Assembly (NCBI RefSeq): GCF_000220525.1
Contig: NZ_AFPK01000026.1
Location: 62,001 to 126,000 of the forward strand
Length of the DNA stretch: 64,000 nucleotides
Direction of reading: 5' to 3'
Source of the DNA: Ochrovirga pacifica
GTDB lineage: Bacteria > Bacteroidota > Bacteroidia > Flavobacteriales > Flavobacteriaceae
Both the position numbers and the translations under genes were made by a program. How positions within the stretch are numbered: the first letter of the stretch is position 1; the number at the start of each line of letters is the position of its first letter. The notes under the pieces were generated by a model, which had not been told where the DNA came from, did not search any database, and saw only the letters and a program-made list of their open reading frames with translations. This document shows, in pieces, positions 18,064 through 27,198 of the stretch.

Positions 18064-19611
18064 TTGAACTTCTTTAAAAAAAATTCTTTTGTATTAAAAG
18101 CAGCCATATTCGCAACTGGTTTTGCAGGGATTGTTGCAGAATACATCCTATCTACTTTAGCCACTTATTTTATTGGAAATTCTATTTTTCAATGGACCAT
18201 GATTGTATCTCTTATGCTGTTTTGTATGGGACTAGGTAGTCGATGGAGTAAAAAAATAAACAAAAACCTAATTCAAAATTTTCTTTTACTAGAAGTTTCT
18301 CTCTCTTTACTGGTCGCTTTTTCATCAGTTTTGGTATATACTTTGGCTGCTTTTACAGAATTGTACGCTTTGGTTATTTATGTTTTAAGCATGCTTATTG
18401 GTTTGCTAATCGGTTTAGAAATTCCGTTAGTGGTTAGAATCAATAAAGAATATGAAGATTTAAAAAGCAATATCTCCTCTATTTTAGAAAAGGATTATTA
18501 CGGAAGCTTGTTAGGTGGTGTCTTTTTTGCTTTTGTAGGTTTACCCGTTTTAGGCTTAACCTACACTCCGTTTGTTCTCGGAATCATCAACTTTATGGTG
18601 GCTCTAATCGTTTTATTTCGTTTTAAAGAAAAACTTAAACCTATAAAAAACAGAAAACTACAATTAATTTTATCTCTTGTTTTTGCTATTTTAATTTCTG
18701 GAGTTATGGTAACTCAGCCTATTATTCAGTGGGGAGAGCAAAAAAAATACAAAGATAAAGTCATCTTTTCGGAACAAACTAAATATCAAAAAATAGTAAT
18801 TACCGAATGGAAAAACCAACATTGGTTGTACTTAAACGGAAATCTGCAATTTTGTTCTATTGACGAAAAAATGTATCACGAACCCTTAGTACACCCCATT
18901 ATGAAACTGCATCAACAACCGCAAAACATCTTAATTTTAGGAGGAGGTGATGGATGTGCTGTTAGGGAATTACTCAAATATCCTTCGGTAAACAAAATAG
19001 ATTTGGTGGATTTAGACCCTGTAATGACCCAACTTGGAAAAGAACACCCTGTTTTATTGGCTCAAAATTTGGGAAGCTTAAATTCTGAAAAAGTAACTAT
19101 CTACAACCAAGATGCTTATATTTTTTTAGAGCAAAACACAACCAATTTTTACGATGTAATTATTGCCGATTTGCCCGACCCTAGAACCATTGAATTAGGA
19201 CGTTTGTACTCTAAAGAATTTTATACCCTTTGCTACAGAAAACTTAGACCCAACGGTGCCATTGTTACCCAAGCAGGTAGTCCTTATTTTGCAACAAAAG
19301 CCTTTAAATGCATTGACAAAACCATAGAAAGTTGTGGCTTTACTACCATCAAACTCCACAACCAAGTATTGTCAATGGGAGAGTGGGGATGGATTTTAGG
19401 AACCAAAGAGTCCATCAAATCTAGTGAATTAAAAAAAAGAATACAATCTCTAGAATTTCATAACACAAAGTGGATTAACAACGAAGCCATGCAGCTTATT
19501 ACGTCTTTTGGAAAAGATTTTTTTAATGTTGATGCTGTGATTGAAATTAACAGTGTACATCATCCTGTTTTGTACAAGTACTATTTAAAAGGAAATTGGG
19601 ATTTATATTAA
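18064..19611 (+). CDS. Membrane-embedded polyamine aminopropyltransferase (spermidine synthase-like)
   Basis: 515 residues: an N-terminal block of about seven transmembrane helices (1-225), then a cytosolic spermidine synthase domain (about 235-500). Seen: AdoMet-type loop LGGGDGCAVRE (G293-G297), acidic LVDLDP that binds the ribose, and the catalytic ADLPDP (D369, D372) aligning with the DSTDP motif of SpeE. It should transfer aminopropyl from decarboxylated AdoMet, which the next gene can supply, to an amine acceptor; the acceptor is unknown. A stop at 18049 and loss of the first helix with any later ATG force a TTG start at 18064. Confidence 0.85.
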   Translation: MNFFKKNSFVLKAAIFATGFAGIVAEYILSTLATYFIGNSIFQWTMIVSLMLFCMGLGSRWSKKINKNLIQNFLLLEVSLSLLVAFSSVLVYTLAAFTELYALVIYVLSMLIGLLIGLEIPLVVRINKEYEDLKSNISSILEKDYYGSLLGGVFFAFVGLPVLGLTYTPFVLGIINFMVALIVLFRFKEKLKPIKNRKLQLILSLVFAILISGVMVTQPIIQWGEQKKYKDKVIFSEQTKYQKIVITEWKNQHWLYLNGNLQFCSIDEKMYHEPLVHPIMKLHQQPQNILILGGGDGCAVRELLKYPSVNKIDLVDLDPVMTQLGKEHPVLLAQNLGSLNSEKVTIYNQDAYIFLEQNTTNFYDVIIADLPDPRTIELGRLYSKEFYTLCYRKLRPNGAIVTQAGSPYFATKAFKCIDKTIESCGFTTIKLHNQVLSMGEWGWILGTKESIKSSELKKRIQSLEFHNTKWINNEAMQLITSFGKDFFNVDAVIEINSVHHPVLYKYYLKGNWDLY

Positions 19612-19652
19612 AGTAAAACAAAAAGGTCATCGAGCAAAGTCTAGATGCAATA

Positions 19653-19952
19653 ATGCGAATGGATTTAACTTATAAAAAAATAGAAGCCAATATATACAAC
19701 TATCAATTTTGGACTACTTGTACACAACCTGATGAGTTAAAAAACACATACAAATCCATACTAAACAAAGTTGGGTTTAACATTTTACAGTTTAGTGAAC
19801 ATTATTTTCCAGGACAAGGTTATACATGTTTTTGGTTGTTAGGAGAAAGTCATTTGGCCATTCACACCTTTCCTGAAAGCAATAAAAGTTATGTAGAGCT
19901 AAGCAGTTGCAATAAGGAAAAGTTAGATTTTTTTAAAACTGAAACCTTATGA
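19653..19952 (+). CDS. speD: Short AdoMet decarboxylase proenzyme (SpeD-like)
   Basis: A 99-residue protein of the class 1b AdoMet decarboxylase family, which self-cleaves to give a pyruvoyl group. The cleavage motif LLGESHLAIHTFPE is present. Ser66 (pyruvoyl precursor), His71 and Cys86 have the same spacing (+5, +20) as the catalytic Ser63, His68 and Cys83 of the Thermotoga enzyme, so activity is expected. It is shorter than the usual 115-130 residues and stops soon after the Cys. Its product feeds the aminopropyltransferase just upstream. The last four bases overlap the rhomboid start (ATGA). Confidence 0.85.
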   Translation: MRMDLTYKKIEANIYNYQFWTTCTQPDELKNTYKSILNKVGFNILQFSEHYFPGQGYTCFWLLGESHLAIHTFPESNKSYVELSSCNKEKLDFFKTETL

Positions 19953-20479
19953 ACTACGATTATGTAAAACAGATTTTTGGTTTTATAGGCATATTATACC
20001 TTGTTTGGTTATTAGATTTTGTGTTGCCTCTTTCTCGTTTCGGAATTGTTCCAAGAACGCAACAAGGGTTGATTGGTATTGTAACCGCTCCTTTTTTACA
20101 TGCAAACATTCGCCACTTAATTTCTAATACTTTGCCATTACTTGTTTTGTTATTGGTGTTATTTTCTTTTTATCCTAGAAAAGCAGTAAGCGTGGTGATT
20201 ATTTCTATTTTACTTGGTGGATTGTTAGTTTGGTTGCTTGGACGAAATGCAAACCATATTGGAGCTAGCGGATTAATTTATGGTTTGGCGGCCTTTTTAA
20301 TTGTAAATGGTTTTAACGAGCAAAAAACCATTCCTATTCTAATTTCTATTGCCGTTGCGGTTATCTATGGTGGGCTGTTCTGGGGACTTTTTCCTTCTTT
20401 TAGAGCTTATATTTCTTGGGAAGCTCATTTGTTTGGAGCCATTGCTGGTATAGTAGCAGTCTTTGCATTAAGGAGGTAA
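19949..20479 (+). CDS. Rhomboid family intramembrane serine protease
   Basis: 176 residues with six hydrophobic helices. The catalytic dyad is complete: Ser107 in HIGASGLIYG and His160 in SWEAHLFGAIAG. The upstream helix has LHANIRHLISN, the oxyanion-supporting His/Asn motif. It cleaves transmembrane substrates within the inner membrane. Its ATG overlaps the stop of speD, so it is translationally coupled to the polyamine genes and is probably part of the same response, perhaps removing a membrane-anchored partner. A substrate cannot be named. Confidence 0.9.
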   Translation: MNYDYVKQIFGFIGILYLVWLLDFVLPLSRFGIVPRTQQGLIGIVTAPFLHANIRHLISNTLPLLVLLLVLFSFYPRKAVSVVIISILLGGLLVWLLGRNANHIGASGLIYGLAAFLIVNGFNEQKTIPILISIAVAVIYGGLFWGLFPSFRAYISWEAHLFGAIAGIVAVFALRR

Positions 20480-20516
20480 ATATTGATTAAGGCAAACTCT
20501 TAGTAAAAAAATAATT

Positions 20517-20581
20517 TTCGGAAACATCCACATAATTTCGGAAACGTTTTCTATAAAAATTATAACTATGGAAACGTTTCC
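20517..20581 (+). promoter_or_regulatory. LacI-type operator cluster upstream of GH117
   Basis: Three GGAAAC sites start at 20520, 20540 and 20570. The last is a perfect palindrome GGAAACGTTTCC (20570-20581) and the second nearly so (CGGAAACGTTTTC, 20539-20551). Spacings of 20 and 30 bp put them on one DNA face. The sequence is typical of LacI/CcpA-class regulators. A -7-like box TAGTTTTG lies downstream at 20634-20641. No LacI gene is in the window. Confidence 0.65.
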
Positions 20582-20693
20582 GATTTTCTTTTTTGTAAAA
20601 GTTCAAGTCAAAATCAAAAAAATATCTGAAATTTAGTTTTGAAAACAAAAACCAAAACGCAATTATTCTTAACATTTAAATTATAAATGACCT

Positions 20694-21980
20694 ATGAAGT
20701 CCATTTTTAACATCGAGAAAATCATCCTATTGTTATTTCTTAGTGTTTTAGGTATTGCTTGTCAGAAAGAAATCGACAAAAAAGAAGCACATCAACCTAA
20801 AGAACATCAAGCATTTCCGTACAAAATGCCGACCGAAAAACCCAACTTTCCTTTAAGTGCATCTGCAGAACGCATGTTTGATTATCCTGCACCTAGAGTT
20901 CAAGACAACGAATTATTTTCGCAATTTAAATATACCCGCCTTAAAGGTTTTGACTACAATAATGGTGATGGAACCATAACTAGAAGAGACCCTACTCGCC
21001 CAATAAAAGTAGGAGATACTTACTATCTATGGTATACCAAACGCCACACCAAGGTACCTCCTATTGGGTGGAATAATGCAGCAAAAGCTACCGATGAAAT
21101 CCCTTCTACAGACTGGGACTTGGCAGAAGTTTGGTACGCAACTAGTAAAGATGGATTTACTTGGGAAGAAAAAGGAGTTGCTATTAAAAGACCCGAAAAG
21201 CCAAAATCTGGGTGGAGATCGGTATGTACGCCAGAAATTTTGGTTTGGAAAGGAAAATACTATTTATACTACCAAGCTTTTGACGAACCTAGCGGACTAA
21301 AAGGGGATTTATGTCCAGTATCTATTTCATATGCAGAATCTCCTGAAGGACCTTGGATTCATGGCGGTGATGCCGTAATTCCTTTCGGTAAAGAAGGAGA
21401 ATGGGATCATAAGGCAACACATGATCCTTACCCAATTGTACACAACGGAAAAATTTATGTATACTACAAATCTGCTTACAATAAATGGCCTGACAACAGA
21501 AAAAATTATGCTGTAGGACACGGTTTAGCAATAGCTGAGGATCCGTTAGGACCTTATACCAAACATCCTTTAAACCCTGTAATGACCTCAGGACACGAGA
21601 CCACTTATTTCCCGTATAAAGAAGGAATTGCTGCTATTATTTACAAAGACGGAAACGAAAGAGAAACAGTACAGTACGCTCCTGATGGTGTTAATTTTAA
21701 AGTAATGTCTAAAATTTCATTAGTTCCTATTGCTGCCGGACCTTATACTCCCGATGCCTTTACAAATACCAAAGATGGTAGAGGAATCACTTGGGGAATT
21801 TCACATTTCATCAATGCAGGTAAAAATGGAGGTAGACACTCTATCATTGCAAGATTTGATTGTGATTTAAGCTTAGATTACAACGAACCTGGTTTTAAAC
21901 AATCTGGAGTTTGGCACAAACCAGCAGTCTACTTTGCTCAAGGATTAGGAAAGTTAAGAAGCCATCCTGAAGGAAGATAA
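20694..21980 (+). CDS. GH117 lipoprotein, 3,6-anhydro-galactosidase-like
   Basis: 428 residues with lipobox LGIAC (Cys23) and a five-bladed propeller of glycoside hydrolase family 117. Hallmarks: FKYTRLKGFDYNNGDGTI, RRDPTRP (D99), TDWDLAEVWYATSKDGFTWE, HDPYPIVHNGKIYVYY (D244) and SGHETT (H301, E302). D99, D244 and E302 fit the family's catalytic acids by motif. Characterised members release 3,6-anhydro-L-galactose from neoagaro-oligosaccharides; not all clades do. It stands alone, flanked by rhomboid and prfC, with LacI-type operators upstream and a terminator downstream. Confidence 0.9.
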   Translation: MKSIFNIEKIILLLFLSVLGIACQKEIDKKEAHQPKEHQAFPYKMPTEKPNFPLSASAERMFDYPAPRVQDNELFSQFKYTRLKGFDYNNGDGTITRRDPTRPIKVGDTYYLWYTKRHTKVPPIGWNNAAKATDEIPSTDWDLAEVWYATSKDGFTWEEKGVAIKRPEKPKSGWRSVCTPEILVWKGKYYLYYQAFDEPSGLKGDLCPVSISYAESPEGPWIHGGDAVIPFGKEGEWDHKATHDPYPIVHNGKIYVYYKSAYNKWPDNRKNYAVGHGLAIAEDPLGPYTKHPLNPVMTSGHETTYFPYKEGIAAIIYKDGNERETVQYAPDGVNFKVMSKISLVPIAAGPYTPDAFTNTKDGRGITWGISHFINAGKNGGRHSIIARFDCDLSLDYNEPGFKQSGVWHKPAVYFAQGLGKLRSHPEGR

Positions 21981-22008
21981 CACTCGGTTTTTTTTACATT
22001 TTTTTGAT

Positions 22009-22049
22009 CATGCGCTTTGTTATTACTAAAACAAGCGCATGTTTTTTTT
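22009..22049 (+). terminator. Terminator after GH117
   Basis: CATGCGCTT...AAGCGCATG stem followed by eight T residues, 29 bases after the stop. Confidence 0.85.
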
Positions 22050-22093
22050 CTAATTCCTCGTAAATAAGCAATGTAAAATGTCTTACTTGCAGA

Positions 22094-22124
22094 TTGCTAA
22101 TTGCTAATTGAAAACGTATCTTTG
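22094..22124 (+). promoter_or_regulatory. Candidate prfC promoter
   Basis: TTG (22094-22096), a 20-base spacer, TATCTTTG (22117-22124); 30 bases from the -7 box to the prfC ATG. Confidence 0.6.
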
Positions 22125-22154
22125 CCGCTCTTATATCGATTTTAAATCAACAGA

Positions 22155-23741
22155 ATGGCATTTTTAGACGAAATTAGACGTAGACGTACTTTTGGAATTA
22201 TCTCTCACCCCGATGCGGGTAAAACCACACTAACAGAAAAATTATTACTCTTTGGAGGAGCAATTAGTGAAGCAGGTGCCGTAAAAAGCAACAAAGTAAA
22301 AAAAGGAGCCACATCAGATTTTATGGAAATCGAACGTCAACGTGGAATTTCGGTAGCTACTTCTGTTTTGGCCTTTAACTACAAAAACCGTAAAATTAAT
22401 ATTCTTGATACACCTGGTCACAAAGATTTTGCCGAAGATACTTTTAGGACTCTAACAGCTGTAGACTCTGTAATTGTTGTAATCGATGTTGCAAAAGGAG
22501 TAGAGCCTCAAACCGAAAAATTGGTAGAAGTTTGTAGAATGCGTAAAATTCCTATGATTGTATTCATCAATAAATTAGACAGAGAGGGTAAAGATGCTTT
22601 TGATTTATTAGATGAAGTAGAACAAAAACTAGGACTTACTACAACTCCCCTTTCTTTTCCTATTGGGATGGGCTATGATTTTCAAGGAATTTATAACATC
22701 TGGGAAAAGAAAATTAATTTGTTTTCTGGAGACAGCAAGCAAAAAATCACTAAAGGGGTTGAATTTACAGACATCAGCGTTCCTGAACTGGATGAAATGA
22801 TTGGAAAAAAAGCAGCAGACACCTTACGTGAAGAAATTGAAATGGTAGAAGAAATCTATCCTGATTTTGACAGAGAAGAATATATAAAAGGGGATTTGCA
22901 ACCTGTTTTTTTTGGATCTGCTCTGAACAATTTTGGAGTAAAAGAACTTTTAGATTGTTTTATAGAAATTGCTCCAGACCCACAACCTAAACAATCCGAA
23001 GAACGTTTGGTAGATGCCAAAGAAGACAAAATGACTGGGTTTGTGTTTAAAATTCATGCCAACATGGATCCTAAACATAGAGATCGTTTGGCATTTGTAA
23101 AAATTGTATCGGGTACTTTTAAAAGAAATGTTCCTTATTTACATGTAAGAAATGGTAAAAAAATGAAATTCTCTAGCCCAAACGCTTTCTTTGCCGAGAA
23201 AAAAGAGATAATAGAAGAGTCGTACCCAGGTGATATTGTAGGTTTACACGATACAGGTAACTTTAAAATTGGAGACACTCTTACCGAAGGGGAAATCGTT
23301 AACTTTAAAGGAATTCCTAGTTTTTCTCCAGAACACTTTCGTTATGTTAACAATGCCGACCCTCTAAAAGCCAAACAACTTTACAAAGGGTTAGATCAAT
23401 TGATGGACGAAGGAGTTGCCCAACTATTTACCTTAGAGCTCAATGGCCGTAAAGTAATTGGAACCGTTGGAGCTTTACAATATGAAGTAATTCAATATCG
23501 TTTGGAACACGAATACGGTGCCAAATGTACCTACGAAAACCTAAACATGCACAAAGTTTGTTGGGTAGAAGAAGGTGAAAACAAAGAAGAGTTTAAAGAA
23601 TTTAAACGTGTAAAACAACGTTACTTAGCCAAAGACAAACAGGGTCAATTGGTTTTTTTAGCAGATTCTGCTTTTACCATTCAAATGACCCAAGACAAAT
23701 ACCCGTCGGTAAAACTACATTTTACGAGCGAGTTTAAATAA
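22155..23741 (+). CDS. prfC: Peptide chain release factor 3
   Basis: A GTPase that recycles RF1/RF2 from the ribosome after termination. 528 residues, the normal length. P-loop HPDAGKTT (18-25), switch region RQRGISVATS, DTPGHKDFAEDT, NKLD and the C-terminal RF3 domain (HEYGAKCTYENLNMHK). It is the first gene of a tight unit: the next starts six bases later. Confidence 0.97.
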   Translation: MAFLDEIRRRRTFGIISHPDAGKTTLTEKLLLFGGAISEAGAVKSNKVKKGATSDFMEIERQRGISVATSVLAFNYKNRKINILDTPGHKDFAEDTFRTLTAVDSVIVVIDVAKGVEPQTEKLVEVCRMRKIPMIVFINKLDREGKDAFDLLDEVEQKLGLTTTPLSFPIGMGYDFQGIYNIWEKKINLFSGDSKQKITKGVEFTDISVPELDEMIGKKAADTLREEIEMVEEIYPDFDREEYIKGDLQPVFFGSALNNFGVKELLDCFIEIAPDPQPKQSEERLVDAKEDKMTGFVFKIHANMDPKHRDRLAFVKIVSGTFKRNVPYLHVRNGKKMKFSSPNAFFAEKKEIIEESYPGDIVGLHDTGNFKIGDTLTEGEIVNFKGIPSFSPEHFRYVNNADPLKAKQLYKGLDQLMDEGVAQLFTLELNGRKVIGTVGALQYEVIQYRLEHEYGAKCTYENLNMHKVCWVEEGENKEEFKEFKRVKQRYLAKDKQGQLVFLADSAFTIQMTQDKYPSVKLHFTSEFK

Positions 23742-23747
23742 TAAGTA

Positions 23748-25304
23748 ATGATTAAAAAACTTTTTTTAAGACTTGTGTTTTTATATTCCTGTTTGAGTTC
23801 TGCTCAATCGGACTTGTCTATTTTTACAAAAAAAAATAGAGTACGTTTAAACTACATGGTCTTAAAAATGCCTTATGATTTCAATGCTAAAGACAAAAAA
23901 ATGGCGTTGGGAGGACTACACTATCAAATACCTATTACTAACAAGTTTTATTTGGGAACCAACACACATGCAGCTCTATTTGGAGATCAAGGAGGCTTAT
24001 TCACTTTAGGAATTGAAATAGGACTTAGACAACCTATTTTTAAAAATTTATCCTTAGATACTAACCTAGATTTTGGTGGAGGTGGAGGTTACAGAAGCCT
24101 TATCAATAAAGGAGCCTACATCAATCCTAATATTGGATTAGCTTATCAGTTTAAAAACATAACTTTTGGTGCTCAATACAGTCATTTTAATTTTTACACT
24201 GGCTCCATTAAAGACAATTCAGTTTCTTTGTTCTTAGAATTCTCAACCAAGATACAAACGGCTCTATATTCAGAAAAAAATAATAGTTATGATTTAAATA
24301 ATGTAAATAAACTAAACAACAAAAAAAGTGCATTTGCTATTAAGTTAGATCAGTATTTCCCTTTCGGAAGAACACGAAAAGACTTTGAACATAATTCGGA
24401 GCTACTAAGGAATACGTTATACTTATTAGGTTTCGAATATCAAAAATACATAAACCAAAACACCTTCGTATTTATCCATTCTGATGCCGTGTATAGTGGC
24501 TTGGTTGCTGGTTTTATGGATATTTTTGGAGGAATTGGTTACGAACCTATCCAAACCAATCACTTTAATATTTTTACCAAATTAGCAATAGGATCAGCTG
24601 GAGGAAGAGTTAGAGCTGAAGGAGGTGCAACAATGTATCCTTCTTTAGGAATTGATTATCATATATCTAGTAAAACCTCATTATTTGCACATGTAGGTTA
24701 CACTAGAGCTTTAGATGGATATTTTGAAGCTTATACTATGGGAGGAGGAATTAAGTTTAGTACTCAACCACAAAAAGTACAAGAATTAACACCTACAAAA
24801 ATTTATACTAAAGGGGTTCGTGTAAGCATGCAACACCAGACATATTTGGATATTAAAAGGCAAGTTAGAGAACCTTTAGATCAACTACATCTATTGGCCT
24901 TACAGTTTAATTATGATCTAAATAAAAGTCTGTATTTGATAGCACAAACTGCTTTTGCTTACGAGTCTAGGTACAATGGTTCTAATTTTGAAAGTGCAAA
25001 ATGGGGGGCTGGTGGATATGCTGATGGAATGATAGGAATGGGAGTTTATTCTCCTATATTTGCAAAAGGAAAAATTCAACCTTTTGCAGAGGTACTTATT
25101 GGTGCAGGAGGAGGTGCTGGAATAGATGCAGGAGGAGGAATTATTTCTAAAGTTAAGGTAGGAAGTTATTATAAATTGACTTCTCACTTGTCGTTAATTG
25201 TATCCGGAGGTAAGGTAATTTCTCCATTTGCAAACGTAAACTCTAATAATATTAACATAGGTTTTAGTGTTAATTTTTCAACACTAACTACTTTATTTAA
25301 ATAA
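23748..25304 (+). CDS. Outer-membrane protein built of three repeats, unknown function
   Basis: 518 residues with a signal peptide (ending SCLSSAQ) and alternating amphipathic beta strands. I do not recognise the family. The chain appears to be three related units of about 171 residues: glycine-rich turns recur at about 109 ([10 protein letters not shown]), 281 ([13 protein letters not shown]) and 452 ([14 protein letters not shown]), each followed by a G-Y strand, a strand over the domain 'TSLFAHVGY'/'[10 protein letters not shown]' and a G-F/K-F end strand. It lies in a unit with prfC (6 bases) and the dual immunophilin (8 bases). Periplasmic PPIases help fold outer-membrane proteins, but that neighbour has no signal peptide. 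Confidence 0.7.
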   Translation: MIKKLFLRLVFLYSCLSSAQSDLSIFTKKNRVRLNYMVLKMPYDFNAKDKKMALGGLHYQIPITNKFYLGTNTHAALFGDQGGLFTLGIEIGLRQPIFKNLSLDTNLDFGGGGGYRSLINKGAYINPNIGLAYQFKNITFGAQYSHFNFYTGSIKDNSVSLFLEFSTKIQTALYSEKNNSYDLNNVNKLNNKKSAFAIKLDQYFPFGRTRKDFEHNSELLRNTLYLLGFEYQKYINQNTFVFIHSDAVYSGLVAGFMDIFGGIGYEPIQTNHFNIFTKLAIGSAGGRVRAEGGATMYPSLGIDYHISSKTSLFAHVGYTRALDGYFEAYTMGGGIKFSTQPQKVQELTPTKIYTKGVRVSMQHQTYLDIKRQVREPLDQLHLLALQFNYDLNKSLYLIAQTAFAYESRYNGSNFESAKWGAGGYADGMIGMGVYSPIFAKGKIQPFAEVLIGAGGGAGIDAGGGIISKVKVGSYYKLTSHLSLIVSGGKVISPFANVNSNNINIGFSVNFSTLTTLFK

Positions 25305-25312
25305 TCAAAAGA

Positions 25313-26248
25313 ATGAACAACGGATTGTACGCAAAATTCAACACCTCTAAAGGTGAGATTTTAGTAAACTTAGAATTTGAAAAAACTCCTGGTACTGTGG
25401 GTAACTTTGTTGCCTTGGCAGAAGGAAATATGGAAAACAGTGCAAAACCACAGGGAACTCCTTACTACGACGGATTAAAATTCCACCGTGTAATTCCAGA
25501 TTTTATGATTCAAGGAGGATGTCCTCAAGGTACAGGAACAGGAAATCCTGGGTATAGCTTTGATGATGAAATTGTAGCAGAGTTAAAGCACGATGCTCCA
25601 GGTAAATTATCTATGGCCAATGCAGGTCCTGGAACCAATGGCTCTCAATTTTTTATCACACATGTTGCAACCCCATGGTTAGACGGAAAACACACTGTTT
25701 TTGGTAGTGTAGTAAAAGGACAAGATATTGTAGATGCTGTTGCACAAGATGATATAATTGAATCTTTAGAAATTATTCGTGTAGGAGAAGCTGCCGAAAA
25801 ATTTAATGCTATTGAAGCTTTTAGAACTTTTGAAGGTGCTAGAGAAGCAAGAATAAAAGCAGAAATTGAAGCCAGAGAACAAGAACTAGAAAAGTTGGCT
25901 GCTGGTTACGAAAAAACGGCTAGTGGATTGCGATACAAAATCGTTCAAAAGAGTGATTCTGGGCAAAAAGCAAACAAAGGTCAAATGGTTTCGGTACACT
26001 ACAAAGGACAGTTGTCAGATGGAACCGTGTTTGACTCTTCTTATAAAAGAAAAGAACCTATTGAATTTGCTTTAGGTGTAGGCCAAGTAATCCCAGGATG
26101 GGATGAAGGTATTCAGCTATTAGAAGTTGGAGATAAAGCTCGTTTGGTAATTCCTTCTGATTTAGCTTATGGTGCTAGAGGTGCTGGTGGTGTTATTCCT
26201 CCAAACGCAACCTTGATATTTGATGTAGAATTGGTAAAAGTAAAATAA
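25313..26248 (+). CDS. Dual-family immunophilin: cyclophilin-FKBP fusion
   Basis: 311 residues with two different peptidyl-prolyl isomerase folds. N-terminal cyclophilin (about 1-165): [20 protein letters not shown] and [11 protein letters not shown], with the catalytic Arg in FHRV. A charged helical linker (about 170-200) leads to a C-terminal FKBP (about 203-311): [48 protein letters not shown]. The order matches the cyclophilin-FKBP protein (about 30 kDa) described from Flavobacterium johnsoniae. No signal peptide: cytosolic. A long bidirectional hairpin follows. Confidence 0.92.
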   Translation: MNNGLYAKFNTSKGEILVNLEFEKTPGTVGNFVALAEGNMENSAKPQGTPYYDGLKFHRVIPDFMIQGGCPQGTGTGNPGYSFDDEIVAELKHDAPGKLSMANAGPGTNGSQFFITHVATPWLDGKHTVFGSVVKGQDIVDAVAQDDIIESLEIIRVGEAAEKFNAIEAFRTFEGAREARIKAEIEAREQELEKLAAGYEKTASGLRYKIVQKSDSGQKANKGQMVSVHYKGQLSDGTVFDSSYKRKEPIEFALGVGQVIPGWDEGIQLLEVGDKARLVIPSDLAYGARGAGGVIPPNATLIFDVELVKVK

Positions 26249-26270
26249 TTACCCTCTAAAAAAATTCATT

Positions 26271-26306
26271 AAAAAAGGCTTTATTAAAATAATAAAGCCT
26301 TTTTTA
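26271..26306. terminator. Bidirectional terminator
   Basis: AAAAAAGGCTTTATT / AATAAAGCCTTTTTT, a 15-bp stem, between convergent genes. Confidence 0.88.
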
Positions 26307-26320
26307 ATTACCCACAATTT

Positions 26321-27142
26321 CTAAAACAATCGAAACCTACCTCCTATTAACAGCGTTCCTTGTAAAAAAGTAAAATCTTGAGAAGCTGAATCGGATTGAC
26401 TAGGTGTCGTTCTTATATCAGACATATTAATATACCCACCTCTTAAATCAGTTTGAACAAAAAAGTGTTTGTAAATCACAAAGTTTACTCCAAATTGTGC
26501 ATGAATTCCATATCCAGATAAATGAAAATCATCATGTCTTTCTTTTCCTAACAAGGTCGAGTTGGTTTTAGGCAATAGCCCTCCTGCTCCAATTCCTTCG
26601 GTTAAATTAATTCTAAAATTTTCGGTGTGAATTCCTAAATCGTCAGAAATATCATCAAACCTATTGATGGAGATATGAATGTAATTTAAACCGTCTGTAT
26701 GTTCAAACTTTAAAAAATTTTCAGTTTGCTGAATCAAATCATTACTGTAAACTCCGTCAAATTCACCTCCTGTATTAATTTCTCCATCAATAATCAATCC
26801 TTGATTTTGTACCGTAACATATTTCATATGATCTAGACCTAAAACAACACTGTAGTTTTCATGAAAAAAATATCCAATAGCTGCATTTGTTTGTGGCAAA
26901 GAAACATTTGCTGGATTAAGGTACTTGTTTACCGAAAAAGGGACTTGTTTGTCTTTAGCTGCAACATCTTTTAACGTAAAGTTATAGTTATCTCCTTTAA
27001 AAGTAATGTCTGAAGCTGAATATTTAGAACGATTCCACCCCCAGTAAGCATAAAACTTCCCTTTATTTTTTAGCACTGTTTCTTGTGCTTGTGTACTGCT
27101 TATGATAAAAAAAAACAATAGAAGGTATTTAAAAAATCTCAT
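26321..27142 (-). CDS. Outer-membrane beta-barrel protein, unknown role
   Basis: 273 residues from ATG 27142: signal peptide (MRFFKYLLLFFFIISSTQAQ), then amphipathic strands ending in GTLLIGGRFRLF, whose terminal Phe is the usual signal for outer-membrane insertion. Recognisable strands are FYAYWGWNRSKYS, AAIGYFFHENYSVVLGLDH and GYGIHAQFGVNFVIYKHFFV. Similar 'outer membrane beta-barrel' proteins are common in Flavobacteria but uncharacterised. The frame extends 51 bases upstream, but the shorter start gives a clean signal peptide. Divergent from the DCC gene with only 56 bases between. Confidence 0.75.
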   Translation of the reverse strand: MRFFKYLLLFFFIISSTQAQETVLKNKGKFYAYWGWNRSKYSASDITFKGDNYNFTLKDVAAKDKQVPFSVNKYLNPANVSLPQTNAAIGYFFHENYSVVLGLDHMKYVTVQNQGLIIDGEINTGGEFDGVYSNDLIQQTENFLKFEHTDGLNYIHISINRFDDISDDLGIHTENFRINLTEGIGAGGLLPKTNSTLLGKERHDDFHLSGYGIHAQFGVNFVIYKHFFVQTDLRGGYINMSDIRTTPSQSDSASQDFTFLQGTLLIGGRFRLF

Positions 27143-27198
27143 TTGATAATTGGGTATATTTGTTTTTGAAAAAATTTCGACAAATTTAGACAATCCAA

